A stretch of 64,000 bases of DNA from Prorocentrum cordatum (taxonomy: Eukaryota > Sar > Dinophyceae > Prorocentrales > Prorocentraceae), in the NCBI GenBank assembly GCA_963575745.1, contig CAUYUJ010014560.1:519328-583327 (forward strand), in the 5' to 3' direction. The notes under the pieces were generated by a model. It was given only the letters and a program-made list of their open reading frames with translations. It ran no database searches and was not told the origin of the DNA. Within the stretch, counting starts at the first letter, position 1, and every line of letters starts with the position of its first letter. Position numbers and translations under genes: made by a program. This document shows, piece after piece, positions 1 through 10,848 of the stretch.

Positions 1-73
1 CTCTTGTCACTCAGTTCTTTTGACCACGAGCATGATGAATGATCACTGTGGCGATTTGGCTTGGAAGTGAGGT
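1..73. repeat. Dispersed repeat R1, partial copy
   Basis: These bases recur at 6132-6204 with about four differences, including the shared ATGAATGATCACTGTGGCG core. The copy at 6112 also starts with GAGGTTGCCC, a string seen again at 72 and 289, so the window begins inside one copy of a short dispersed unit. No coding content is apparent. Confidence 0.8.
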
Positions 74-362
74 TGCCCATCATGCCCGCTAATCATTCCC
101 GATTCTTACACCATCGCCAAGTTGTGAGATTAATTTCTTGGGTCGCCATTTTGAAACGCGCGAGTATCGCAAAACGGAAGACGAGGAAGGGGAAAACGAT
201 GGGGTGGAGGTGGAGAAGGAAGGGGGGAGGAAGTCCGGCCCGTGCTGCAGCGGCGGCGGCAATCACCGAGACGTGCTAGCCCTGTCGCGAGGTTGCCCGT
301 TGGGCCCTCGAATCACTCCCGGATCCTGACCACGAGCAGTGCTCACGCGGCGCGAGTGACGC
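74..362. other. Gap before the first helicase, with R1-like pieces
   Basis: No gene is recognised. GAGGTTGCCC at 72-81 and at 289-298 each begins a diverged R1-like segment. The helicase frame meets a TGA at 357-359, just before the ATG at 363, so coding in that frame does not extend further upstream without splicing. Confidence 0.5.
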
Positions 363-2188
363 ATGATCCGCGACGCGGATCGGTTCAGAAGTGCCCTGCA
401 TCTCGCGGAGAAGTTCGAGCGGGGCCCCGTCGACCCGACCGCCGGGAAGCGAGTTCCGCGCGCGCTGAAGCGGGACCAGACGTTGTTCCTGGCGAAGTTC
501 GCGGAGGCCTGCAATACCGCGTGGGGGGTGACGAGAAAGAAGACAAGCCGCGGGGGCAACGGCAGACCTTCCAGATGCTCCTGATGGGCCAGGGCGGCTC
601 CGGCAAGACGGCGATCGCCCAGCAGATCGTGCTGCCCGCGGTGTACTTCCTCTTCGTCGGGGAGAATGGAAAGAAGACCACGCAGATCGTCTGCGCCAAG
701 TGGTCCCAGGCCGAGAACATCTCCACCGAACACCACAAGGCGACCACGTGCCACAGGGCGGCGCATATGGGCATCGGGGAGCACCGCAACCACCCGATGC
801 TGCCAACGGCCGATGTCCTGAAACGACTGCAGGACATCTGGTCGGAGCTGCGGCTCTTCGTCATCGAGGAGGTCAGCATGGTGTCGCCGAACCTCTTCAA
901 CATGCTGGCCTACCGCGCATTCCTCGCCAGGCGCGCAAAATGCAACCTGCAGGAGGCGCACTACCTGCATCCCAGAAGCGCCTTCGGCCGCGTCCCCATC
1001 GTGATATACCTCGGGGACTTCCTGCAGCTGAAACCTACCGGCTCCGGCATGTCACTGCTGACCGACCTGCAGCGGCTGGGGTCCGCCGACAGTCGGAAGG
1101 AGGGGCCGCCCGTCGAGCGCCAGACGGCAATGACGTTCTTCTGCGACACGAAACTGTGCTTCGAGCTCCAGGCCACCAGCCGCTTCAAGGACCCCGATCT
1201 TGCCGATCTCATGAACTACATGCGCAAGCCGAAGAAGGGCAAGGTCCCCCAGAAGATCGCGGAGACCTGGAGACGCATTCAGATGAAGCCCAACGACCCC
1301 CGACTGGGCGAGGAGCGGTTCCAGACTGGACACATGATCGCCTGGTTCTGGGACACCGTGGCTCGGTGGATGATGATGCGGGCGAGGAGGGGCGCCGCGT
1401 CCCTCGGGCGGGTGCTCTACCTCGTCCAGGCAGCCGACAAGTCCTCGCCCTCGCTGCCCGTGGACCTGGCCGCGAAGCTGGTCAACCGCGTCAACCCGGG
1501 CGACGCGGGCGGCATTCACGGGATGCTGCCGCTGCACGTGGGCATGCGCATGCGCCTGCTGGAGCACCTGGACCTCGACAAGGGGCTCGTCAAGGACGCC
1601 GAGGGCGAGGTCGTGCAAGTGGCCATCAACCCGAAGGATGAGGGCGTGGTGGAGAGAGCGAAGGCCGAGGGAGGTCGGGCGTACCTGAGGTACCTGCCGT
1701 ACGGCGTGTGGGTGCGCATGGACAAGTACAAGGGTGGTCCCTGCGGAAAGAAGCTCAAGGAGCTCGATGACAGCATCGACGCTGCGAACGCAGCGGGCCT
1801 CGTCTTCATCGAGCCACAGAGCTCGAGCCCGTTCGACTTCCGCAAGTACAAGGTCACGCGCACTGGCTTCGTCATCTCCCACGCCGAGGTCCGGACGTCC
1901 ACTGCCTGCCAGGGCCGCACCATGCACCGCGGAGTCATTGTTGACGCAGGGTGCAAGGATGCGAACGACCTGGACGCTCTGTGGCTGCACCTCTACGTGA
2001 TGCTGTCCAGGGCGACGACGATAGACAACCTACTGATGGTGCGCGACCCCGGCCTTGACTTTCTTGCCCGCGGCCCACCGGCAGACCTTGCGGAGAAACT
2101 GCGGAAGTTTAGTTCCCGCACTGCAACATGCAGGAAGGAGGCGGAGAAGCTGGCGCGCGAGCTAGGTTTCGATCGCTTCCTGCACTAG
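363..2188 (+). pseudogene. Pif1-like SF1B DNA helicase, broken by one frameshift
   Basis: A Pif1-like 5'-3' DNA helicase, a family that unwinds G-quadruplexes and DNA/RNA hybrids in the nucleus. Seen: Walker A GQGGSGKT at 587-610; motif II IEEVSM at 863-880, with Glu in place of the usual first Asp; motif III GDFLQLKP near 1010-1035; and motif VI LHLYVMLSRAT at 1985-2017, ending at TAG 2186-2188. The N-terminal part (RDQTLFLAKFAEACNTAW) is in the frame of the ATG at 363, but from the G run at 523-528 onward the protein continues in another frame, as if one base were lost or two gained. The main frame then stays open for over 540 codons without an intron, which suits a retroposed or amplified copy. 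A second Pif1-like C-terminus lies 1.5 kb downstream. The helicase identity is firm; whether the frameshift is real is not. Confidence 0.85.
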
Positions 2189-2640
2189 ATATAAACAAGT
2201 ATGATCCTGTGGACAGGCAGCAGGCATGCGTTGACCGAGCTCCTGCAAAAACGAAACAGTCTCTTGCTTCCTCCCTCCTCTTTCATCATCGCCGCCCTAG
2301 TCCTCCTGTTACCTTATGCATTCGTGGTGCTGCTGCTGCGATGGCTCCTCGCCCCTTCCTACTGGGTTCGTCCTTCTCCTGTCCCTCGTTCCCGCCCCCG
2401 CTATTGTTTAACAAGCCTTGAGACATACTCCTCGTCTTATCGATTGCTGTTCTGTGAGTCGTGCAACATTACGCATCCCAAGTAGGTCGCACTACAAATC
2501 GCCGCGCCTGCACTGTCACGGTTCCTGCTAATGTTTCCCTACTCCGCTTGCCACTTGATGCCATTGGGTTGGGTACGTCGCAGGGTAATTCCACATCCAA
2601 AGTGGGGTTCTTGTTTTCTCTGGACACCCCGCGCAGGAAC
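2189..2640. other. 3' flank of helicase, with dispersed repeat R2
   Basis: No gene is seen. Bases 2529-2592 (TTTCCCTACTCCGCTTGCC at the start, ending in CGCAGGGTAATTCC) recur at 6202-6262, joined there directly to R1. The piece GGGTACGTCGC also recurs in diverged form at 7960 and 10975. Confidence 0.65.
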
Positions 2641-2930
2641 AGGAACACACACACACACTCCCACTCACACTCACTCACACTCTCTCATCATCAACCTCAT
2701 CAGCATCATCGATGATGCTCTCTCACATGCTTAGTCACTCACATACTCATCATCATCATCACTCGCACTCTCTCACACGCTCACGAACATCATCATCATC
2801 ATCATCATCATCGGCATCATCATCATTTCAAACATCATCATCGCCACCACCACTCACAATCAATCATCATCCTCTTCACCACTCATCTTCACCACCACTC
2901 ATCATCCTCATCCTCATCATCGTTGAGTAA
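2641..2930. repeat. CA/CT then CAT microsatellite
   Basis: About 50 bp of ACACAC/TCACTC repeats are followed by about 240 bp of imperfect CAT/CAC triplets. The short Ser/His-rich reading frames here are translations of the repeat. Confidence 0.9.
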
Positions 2931-2935
2931 ATTGT

Positions 2936-3643
2936 GAGGAAGTCTCAGGCGGGAGCCCCCTCCCTATGGGGCCCGCAGATCATGTTGGTAATCCGAGCGG
3001 GTCATCGGAACCCTGTAACTGTCGTCACTTTTGGGCTCGTCAAGCCTGAAAATGGAGGAAGTCTCAGGCGGGAGCCTCGTCTGTGAGTGAATTGTGAGGA
3101 AGTCTCAGGCGGGAGCTCCCTCCCTATGGGGCCCGCAGATCATGTTGGTAATCCGAGCGGGTCATCGGAACCCTGTAACTGTCGTCACTTTTGGGCTCCT
3201 CAAGCCTGAATGTGGAGGAAGTCTCAGGCGGGAGCCTCGTCTGTGAGTGAACTGCGAGGAAGGCTCAGGCGGGAGCCCCCTCCCTATGGGGCCCGCAGAT
3301 CATGTTGGTAATCCGAGCGGGTCATCGGAACCTGTAACTGTCGTCACTTTTGGGCTCGTCAAGCCTGAATTGGAGGAAGTCTCAGGCGGGAGCCTCGTCT
3401 CTGAGTGAATTGTGAGGAAGTCTCAGGCGGGAGCTCCCTCCCTATGGGGCCCGCAGATCATGTTGGTAATCCGAGCGGGTCATCGGAACCCTGTAACTGT
3501 CGTCACTTTTGGGCTCCTCAAGCCTGAATATGGAGGAAGTCTCAGGCGGGAGCCTCGTCTGTGAGTGAACTGCGAGGAAGTCTCAGGCGGGAGCCCCCTC
3601 CCTATGGGGCCCGCAGATCATGTTGGTAATCCGAGCGGGTCAG
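2936..3643. repeat. 160-bp tandem repeat, four copies plus a partial fifth
   Basis: Units start with GAGGAAGTCTCAGGCGGGAG at 2936, 3096, 3256, 3414 and 3574, a spacing of 158-160 bp, and the core motif occurs a second time inside each unit. The fifth copy is cut at GAGCGGGTCA and passes straight into helicase coding sequence at about 3644 through CAG|GAATC, a plausible AG acceptor. The array may therefore be an intron expanded by tandem duplication. Confidence 0.9.
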
Positions 3644-4176
3644 GAATCTGGCTGCAGGTGCACGGCTTCAAGGAGTCTCCGATCTACCAGGAGGTCGCCG
3701 AGGTGCTGCGACAGGGCGCCGAAGGCGCCGACGACGACGGCCAGGCCGAGGCGCGGGCGCGGAGCTTGCTGATGTTCAGGCCCAGCGAAAGGGAGTTCAC
3801 ATGGCAGAGCTCGGGGGCGCACAGCGTGCGCCGCTCGGGGTTCACCCTGACGCACGCGTCCTACCTGACCTCCACGCTGTCGCAGGGCCAGACGCTGCGC
3901 AAGGGCGTCACCATCGACTGCGCGAGAGACGAGGACGCTGGCCGCACGGGCATGTCGGACGAGCAGTGGTGGCTGCACCTCTACGTCATGTTCTCCCGCG
4001 CCACGTGCATGCGGAACATGCTGATCCTGCGGCCGCCGCCGCGAGAGTTCCTGGAGTGCGGGCCGCCGGCGTCCCTGCGGAAGGCGCTCCTGGAGTTCGA
4101 CAAGAGAGCGGTTTTGTCCAGGGCGGAGGCGAAGCAGCTCGCGGCAGAGCTGGGCTTCGCGCTGCCTTCCGCCTGA
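3644..4176 (+). pseudogene. Second Pif1-like helicase copy, C-terminal part only
   Basis: This is the C-terminal portion of a Pif1-like helicase. It begins in frame at GIWLQVHGFKES and contains the QGQTLRKGVTID stretch (the UvrD_C_2-type segment) and motif VI LHLYVMFSRAT. The tail EFLECGPPASL...AKQLAAELGF parallels the first copy's LDFLARGPPADL...AEKLARELGF, ending in TGA at 4174-4176. Walker A, Walker B and motif III are absent: the upstream 700 bp is tandem repeat. It is either the last exon of a gene whose other exons lie beyond an expanded intron, or a truncated tandem duplicate. The first copy keeps its own stop at 2188, so the two are separate genes. The upstream boundary is inferred from loss of homology at the CAG|G. 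Confidence 0.8.
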
Positions 4177-4640
4177 GCGCGGCTGCGCCTCGCTCGAAGC
4201 CCGCGGGGTTGTCCCAACGGCTTGGTCTTGCGCGCCAGCGGCTCGCGGGGTTGTCCCGACAGCCTGGCCCGCGGGGTTGCCCCAACGGCTGCGCGACGTG
4301 ACCAGTAGAGAACGCGCCTGTGCTGGCCGTGGCGGCGACGGCGCCGAGGAACATCGACGTGCGCGCTCATGCAACAGGAAGGGGAGGAGGTGGCGGGGCG
4401 CGGAACAAACAGGGGGGCGAGGATGGGGACAACGTAAGGAGTGGAAGGGGGGCCCGCGCCAAGGCGAGAGGAAATATACGCAGAAGAGACAGCCAGGACG
4501 CCTCACCAACCACGAGGACGACGGTGATGGCTTTTTCCAGATTCGCCCAGAGGATTCTTATGTGGGGTTCTTCCGTCGGAGTAAGTCAAATGCTGTTTTT
4601 TTTTCCCAACCCTCCTGCGTTGGGTACTCGTTTTGAATAG
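4177..4640. other. 3' flank with three short GCGGGGTTGTCCC repeats
   Basis: No gene is seen. A 13-bp motif close to GCGGGGTTGTCCC occurs three times between about 4200 and 4295. The stretch 4605-4640 (CCCAACCCTCC...TTTTGAATAGAG) is the first copy of the array cap, also found near 6255 and 8036. Confidence 0.55.
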
Positions 4641-4832
4641 AGCACTGCGGTCTCCACCTTCCTTCCTTCCCGCCTCCTCCTCCTCTCTTTCCCTCTTCCT
4701 CTCCTCTCTTGCTTCCCTTCTCCGCCTCTCTTCGCTCCTCCTCTTCTCTCTTGCATCCCTTCTCCTCTCTTCGCTCCTCCTCTCTTGCTTCCCTTCTCCT
4801 CCTCTCTTCGCTCCTCCTCTTCTCTCTTGCCT
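4641..4832. repeat. Pyrimidine tract heading minisatellite block 1
   Basis: Almost uninterrupted CTTCCTCCTCTC-type sequence with an internal period near 40-50 bp (CTCTTCGCTCCTCCTCTT recurs). Similar but shorter tracts sit at the same place before blocks 2 and 3. Confidence 0.85.
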
Positions 4833-4852
4833 TTTACGTCATCCCTTTGGGG

Positions 4853-6085
4853 CTGCGATCTGCGAAACTGTCGCCACTCTCGAGGGCTGCTGGTGGGTCC
4901 AGCGGAGTGAGGCACTACGCAGATTCAGATAAGACCTCGCCATCCCTGGGGGGCTGCGATCTGCGAAACTGTCGCCACATTCGAGGGCTGCTGGTGGGTC
5001 CAGCGGAGTGAGGCACCACGCAGATTCAGATTAGACCTCGCCATCCCTGGGGGGCTGCGATCTGCGAAACTGTCGTCATTTTCGAGGGCTGCTGGTGGGT
5101 CCAGCGGAGTCAGGCACCACGCAGATTCAGATTAGACCTCGACTTTCGAGGGCTGCTGGTGGGTCCAGCGGAGTGAGGCACCACGCAGATTCAGATTAGA
5201 CCTCGCCATCCCTGGGGGTTCGCGATCTGCGAAATTGTCGTCACGTTCGAGGGCTGCTGGTGGGTCCAGCGGAGTGAGGCACCACGCAGATTCAGATTAG
5301 ACCTCGCCGTCCCTGGGGGGCTGCGACCTGCGAAACTGTCGTCACTTTCGAGGGCTGCTGGTGGGTCCAGCGGAGTGAGGCACCACGCAGATTCAGATTA
5401 GACCTCGCCACCCCTGGGGGGCTGCGATCTGCGACACTGACGCCACATTCGAGGGCTGCTGGTGGGTCCAGCGGAGTGAGGCACCACGCAGATTCAGATT
5501 AGACCTCGCCATCCTTGGGGGGCTGCGATCTGCGAAACTGTCGCCACATTCGAGGGCTGAGGGTGGGTCCAGCGGAGTGAGGCACCACGCAGATTCAGAT
5601 TAGACCTCGCCATCCCTGGGGGGCTGCGATCTGCGACACTGACGCCACATTCGATGGCTGCTGGTTGCGAAACTGTCGCCAAATTCGAGGGCTGCTGGTG
5701 GGTCCAGCGGGGTGAGGCACCACGCAGATTCAGATTGGACCTCGCCATCCCTGGGGGGCTGCGATCTGCGAAACTGTCGCCACATTCGAGGGCGGCTGGT
5801 GGGTCCAGCGGAGTGAGGCACCACGCAGATTCAGATTTGACCTCGCCATCCCTGGGGGCCTGCGATCTGCGAAACGGTCACCACTTTCGAGGGCTGCTGG
5901 TGGGTCCAGCGGGGTGAGGCACCACGCAGATTCAGATTAGACCTCGCCATCCCTGGGGGGGGGGCTGCGATCTGTGAAACTGTCACCACTTTCGAAGGCT
6001 GCTGGTCAGTCCCGCGGAGTGAGGCACCACCCAGATTCAGATTAGACCTCGCCGTCCCTGGGGGGCTGCCATTCTGGGAAACTGT
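4853..6085. repeat. 101-bp minisatellite, block 1 (about 12 copies)
   Basis: Units begin CTGCGATCTGCGAAACTGTC at 4853, 4954 and 5055, exactly 101 bp apart, with one deleted unit near 5145. Internal landmarks are CGAGGGCTGCTGGTGGGTCC and GCACCACGCAGATTCAGATT. Reading frames across it are repeat translations, not a gene. Confidence 0.95.
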
Positions 6086-6111
6086 CACCACTGACGCGGG
6101 TCGTTTCAGAG

Positions 6112-6370
6112 GTGAGGTTGCCCCCCGGGCTCTCTTGTCACTCAGTTCTTTTGGCCACGCGCATAATGAATGATCACTGTGGCGATTTGGCTTGGAGGTG
6201 ATGTTTCCCTACTCCGCTTGCCACTTGATGCCATTGGGTTGGATACGTCGCAGGGTAATTCCCAACCCTCCTTGGTTGGGTATTCGTTTTGAATAGAGCA
6301 GTGTGGTCTCCACTCCTTCCTTCCTCCCTTCCTCCTCATCCTCCCTCCCTGCCTCTTCCTGTCTTGCCTG
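6112..6370. repeat. Joined dispersed repeats R1+R2 plus array cap
   Basis: 6132-6204 repeats window positions 1-73; 6202-6262 repeats 2529-2592; 6255-6300 is the cap (CCCAACCCTCC...TTTTGAATAGAG) shared with 4605 and 8036, followed by a CT-rich tract into block 2. It shows that R1, R2 and the cap can form one longer unit. Confidence 0.8.
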
Positions 6371-7775
6371 CGGGGGGCTGCGATCTGTGAAACTGTCGCC
6401 ATTTCCGAAGCCTGCTGGGGGGCCCACCGCAGTGAGGGCGACGCGCAGATTCAAATTAGACCTCGCCATCCCTGGGGGGGGGGGGGGGCGATCCGTGAAA
6501 CTGTCGCCATTTTCGAGGCCTGCTGGGGAGCCCACCACAGTGAGGACGACGCACAGTGACGGCGACGCGCAGATTCAAATTAGACCTCGCTATCCCTGGG
6601 GGGCTGCGATCTGTGAAACTGTCGCCATTTTCAAAGCCTGCTGGGGGGCTCAGCGCAGTGAGGGCGACGCGCAGATTCAAATTAGACCTCGCCATCCCTG
6701 GGGGGCTACTATCTGTGAAACCGCCGCCATGTTCGAGGCCTGCTGAGGGGCCCAGCACAGCGAGGGCGACGCGCAGATTCAAATTAGACCTCGCCATCCC
6801 TGGGGGGCTGCGATATGTGAAACTGTCGCCATTTTCGAGGCCTGCTGGGGGGCCCCGCGCAGCGAGGGCGACGCGCAAATTCAAATTAGACATCGCCATC
6901 CCTGGAGGGCGGCGATCTGTGAAGCTGCCGCCATGTTCGAGGCCTGCTGGGGGCCCAGCGCAGTGAGGGCCACTGGCAAATTCAAATGAGACCTCGCCAT
7001 CCCTGGGGGGGGGGGGGCTGCGATCTCTGAAAGTGTTGCCATTTTCGAGGCCTGCTGGGGGGCCCAGCACAGTGACGCCACGTGCAGATTCAAATGAGAC
7101 CTCGCCATCCCTTGGGGGATGCGATCTGTGAAACTGTCGCCATGTTCGAGGCGTGCTGGGGTGCCCAGCACCGTGAGGGCGACGCGCAAATTCAAATTAG
7201 ACCTCGCCATCCCTGGGGGGGGGGGTGCGATCTGTCAAACTGTCGCCACTTTCGAGGCCTGCTGGGGGGGCCAGCACAGTGACGCCACGGGCAGATTCAA
7301 ATGAGACCTCGCCATCCCTGGGGGCTGCGATCTGTGAAACTGTCGCCATGTTCGAGGCCTGCTGGGGGGCCCAGCGCAGTGGGGACCACGCGCGGATTCA
7401 AATTAGCCATCGCAATCTCTGGGGGGCTGCGATCTGCGAAACTGTCGCCACTTTCGAGGCCTGCTGGGGGGCCCAGCACAGTTACGTCACGGGCATATTC
7501 GAACGAGACCTCGCCATCCCTTGGGGGCTGCGAGGTGTGAAACTGCCGCCACTTTCGAGGCCTGCTGGGGGGCCCAGCGCAGTGACGCCACGGGCAGATT
7601 CAAATGAGACCTCGCCATCCCCTGGAGGCTGCGACTTGTGAAACGGTCGCCACTTTCGAGGCCTGCTGGGGGGCCCAGCGCAGTGACGCCACGCGCGGAC
7701 CCAAATTAGACCTCGCCATCCCTGCGGGGCTGCGATCTGTTAAACTGTCGCCACTTTCAAGGCCTGCTGTGGTCA
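6371..7775. repeat. 101-bp minisatellite, block 2 (diverged subfamily)
   Basis: About 14 units of close to 100 bp starting CTGCGATCTGTGAAACTGTC. Subfamily-specific features are CTGTGAA for CTGCGAA, GGCCTGCTGGGGGGCCC and CAGATTCAAATTAGACC. G runs of 9-12 bases at 6474 and 7007 cause length noise. Confidence 0.93.
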
Positions 7776-8150
7776 CCGTTTTCGAAGTGGCTAGGGGTGC
7801 TCAGGAATTGTAGCTCATCAGCTTTATCAAGCCCTTTTCCTGTAGCCAGTGTCCTGCGAGTCTCCCGAATTCCGTCTGCAGACATATGTAACCCTCGCTC
7901 CGTCATCGCCCCCTTTATAAACTATACTAAACTATTTGCGCCCCGCTTTTGCGCAGGGGTCGGGTACGTCGCCATGGTAGCTTGAAGGTTCTAGGAATCC
8001 TGGATTCTTCGTGAGCGAGGAAATGTTGTATGTTTCCCCCAACCCTCCTTGGTTTAGTATTCGTTTTGAATAGAGGGGTGTGGTCGCGTCTCTCCTTCTC
8101 CTCCTCCTCCCGCCTCCTCTCGCCTCCTGCCCTCTCTTCGCCGTCACTGG
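7776..8150. other. Spacer between blocks 2 and 3, with cap and dispersed motif
   Basis: No gene is seen. It holds GTACGTCGCC at about 7963, a GGTTCTAGGAATCCTGGATT motif at about 7986 that recurs as a tandem unit near 12335-12520, and the array cap at about 8036-8075, followed by a CTCCTCCTCC tract. Confidence 0.6.
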
Positions 8151-10330
8151 GGGGCTGCGATCTGCGAAACTGTCGCTCCTTTCGAGGGCTGCTGGTGGGT
8201 CCTGCGGAGTGGGGCACGGCGCAGATCTGAGGTAGACCTCGCCGTCCCTGGGGGGCTGCGATCTGCGAAACTGTCGCCACGTTCGACGGCTGCTAGCGGG
8301 TCCTGCGGAGTGAGGCACCGCGCAGATCTGAGGTAGTCCCTGGGGGGCTGCGATCTGCGAAAGAGTCGCCGCTTTCGAGGGCTGCTGATGGGTCCTGCGG
8401 AGTCAGGCACCGCGCAGATCTGAGATAGACCTCGCCGTCCCTGGGGGGCTGCGATCTGCGAAACCGTCGCCGCTTTCGAGGGCTGCTGGTGGGTCCTGCG
8501 GAGTGAGGCGCCGCGCAAATCTGAGGTAGACCTCGCCGTCCCTGGGGGGCTGCGATCTGCGAAACCGTCGCAACTTTCGAGGGCTGCTGGTGGGTCCAGC
8601 GGAGTGAGGCACCGCGCAGATCTGAGGTAGACCTCGCCGTCCCTGGGGGGCTGCAATCTGCGAAGCCGTCGCCGCTTTCGAGGGCTGCTGGTGGGTCCTG
8701 CGGATTGAGGCACCGCGCAGATCTGAGGTAGACCTCGCCGTCCTTGGGGGGCTGCGATCTGCGAAACTGTCGCCACTTTCGAGGGCTGCTAATGGGTCCT
8801 GCGGAGTGAGGCACCGCGCAGATCTGAGGTAGACCTCGCCGTCCCCGGGGGGCTGCGATCTGCGAAACCGTCGCCACTTTCGAGGGCGGCTGGTGGGTCC
8901 TGCGGAGTGAGGCACCGCGCAGATCCGAAGTAGACCTCGCCGTCCCTGGGGGGCTGCGATCTGCGAAACCGTCGCAACTTTCGAAGGCTACTGGTGGGTC
9001 CTGCGGAGTGAGGCACCGCGCAGATCTGAGGTGGACCTCGCCGTCCCCGGGGGGCTGCGATCTGCGAAGCTGTCGCCACTTTCGAGGGCTGCTGGTGGGT
9101 CCAGCGGGGTGAGGCACCGCGCAGATCTGACGTAGAATTCGCCGTCCCTGGGTGGCTGCGATCTGCGAAACTGTCGCCACGTTCGAGGGCTGCCGATGGG
9201 TCCTGCGGAGTGAGGCACCGCGCAGATCTGAGGTAGACCTCGCCGTGCCTGGGGGGCTGCGATCTGCGAGCCGTCGCGACTTTCGAGGGCTGCTGGTGGG
9301 TCCTGCGGAGTGAAGCACCGCGCAAATCTGAGGTAGACTTCGCCGTCCCCGGGGGGCTGCGATCTGCGAAACTGTCGCCACTTTCGAGGGCTGCTGGTGG
9401 GCCCTGCGGAGTGGGGCACCGCGCAGATCTGAGGTAGACCTCGCCGTCCTTGGGGGGCTGCGATCTGCGAAACCGTCGCCGCTTTCGAGGGCTGCTGGTG
9501 GGTCCTGCGGAGTGAAGCACCGCGCAGATCTGAGGTAGACCTCGCCGTCCCTGGGGGGCTGCGATCTGCGAAACTGTCGCAACTTTCGAGGGCTGCTGGT
9601 GGGTCCTGCGGATTGAGGCACCGCGCAGATCTGAGGTAGACCTCGCCGTCCCTGGGGGGCTGCGATCTGCGAAACCGTCGCCACTTTCGAGGCTGTTGGT
9701 GGGTCCTGCGAAGTGAGGCACCGCGCTGATCTGAGCGAGACCTCGCCGTCCCTAGGGGGCTGCGATCTGCGAAACCGTCTTGGGGGGCCAGCATCGCGAT
9801 CTGCGGAATTGTAGCCACTTCCGAAAGCTGCGCGGGTCCAGCGGAATGAGGCTCTTCGCAAATCTATGCTGGACCTCGCCGTCCCCGGGGGGCTGCAATC
9901 TGCGAAACTGTCGCCACTATCGAGGGCTGCTGGTGGGTCCAGCGGACTGAGGCACTGCGCAAATCTGAGCGGGACCTTGCCGTCCCTGAGGGGCTGGGAT
10001 CTGCGAAACTGTCGCCGCTTTCGAGGGCTGCTGGTGGGTCCTGTGGAGTGAGGCACCGCGCAGATCTGAGCGGGACCTCGCCGTCCCTGGGGGGCTGCGA
10101 TCTGCAAAACTGTCGCCACTTTCAAGGGTTCTTAGTGGGTCCAGCGGAGTGAGGCACCGCGCAGATCTGAGCGGAGCCTCGCCGTCCTTGGGGGGCTGCG
10201 ATCTGCGAAACCGTCGCAACTTTCGAAGGCTGGTGGCGGGTTCAGCGGAGCGAGGCACCAGGCAGATCTGAGCGAGACATCGCAATCCTTTGGGGGCTGC
10301 GAGCCTCACGAATCCGCTCGCGGAAGTCGG
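8151..10330. repeat. 101-bp minisatellite, block 3 (about 21 copies)
   Basis: Units at 8155, 8256, 8449 and 8550 are 101 bp apart, with one 92-bp unit at 8256-8348. The subfamily carries GGTCCTGCGGAGTGAGGCAC and GCAGATCTGAGGTAGACCTC. On the minus strand all three frames of the unit lack stops, which produces a 610-codon open frame (8293-10125) with a 101-residue period. I treat that as repeat-derived. Confidence 0.95.
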
Positions 10331-10542
10331 AGGTTGGGGGTGAGATCGCACGGTAACGGAGTCCCCCCACCGGGAAATCGACTTTCGAGTTCGTGCTCGT
10401 GCCGTGCGTGCGGGCGACGCGAAGCTGCGTGGGCCAGCGAGAGGAATTCACTCTGCTGTCGCTAGGGGTCCGCCAACACAAAAAATGTTTCCCCCCCCCG
10501 GTGTTGTCAAGCGGTGGCCCGCACTGTCCCGTCGGTTGCCCA
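10331..10542. other. No feature seen
   Basis: Unique-looking sequence between the end of block 3 and the GGTTGCTCATCAT repeats. No ORF of note and no recognised motif. Confidence 0.4.
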
Positions 10543-10707
10543 CCGGTTGCTCGTCATGGTTGCTCGTCATGGTTGCTCATCATGGTTGCTCATCATGGTT
10601 GCTCATCATTGTCCCGCCGGTTGCTCATCATGGTTGCTCATCATAATCCCACCGGTTGCTCATCATGGTTGCTCATCATTGTCCCGCCGGTTGCTCATCA
10701 TGGTTGC
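10543..10707. repeat. 13-bp GGTTGCTCATCAT tandem repeat
   Basis: About ten copies of GGTTGCTCATCAT, some interrupted by TGTCCCGCC. It runs into the fold-back structure that follows. Confidence 0.85.
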
Positions 10708-10708
10708 G

Positions 10709-10848
10709 GGGGGGTGGCTCATGACGACAACTGTGTTGAACCTCCTCATCACCACCATCACCATCACCATCACCATCACCACCATCACCACCACCATCAC
10801 CATCACTATCACCACGTTCAACACAGTTGTCGTCATGAGCCACCCCCC
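10709..10848. repeat. 33-bp perfect inverted repeat around a CAT/CAC microsatellite
   Basis: The left arm 10709-10741 (GGGGGGTGGCTCATGACG...TGTTGAAC) and right arm 10816-10848 are exact reverse complements over 33 bases. The 74-bp loop is almost pure CAT/CAC triplets. This would form a long hairpin as single-stranded DNA or RNA; no coding role is apparent. Confidence 0.95.

Noticed and set aside
242-574. N-terminal 110 codons of the long helicase frame
   Set aside because: The helicase-like residues in this interval are in the other frame (from ATG 363); this frame begins at a GTG and gives only Arg/Pro-rich filler.
8293-10125. 610-codon minus-strand open frame
   Set aside because: It lies entirely within the 101-bp minisatellite and its translation repeats every 101 residues through all three phases; it is a product of a stop-free repeat.
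8151-10330. Possible CRISPR array
   Set aside because: Units are contiguous 101-bp tandem repeats without unique spacers or cas genes, in a eukaryotic genome.
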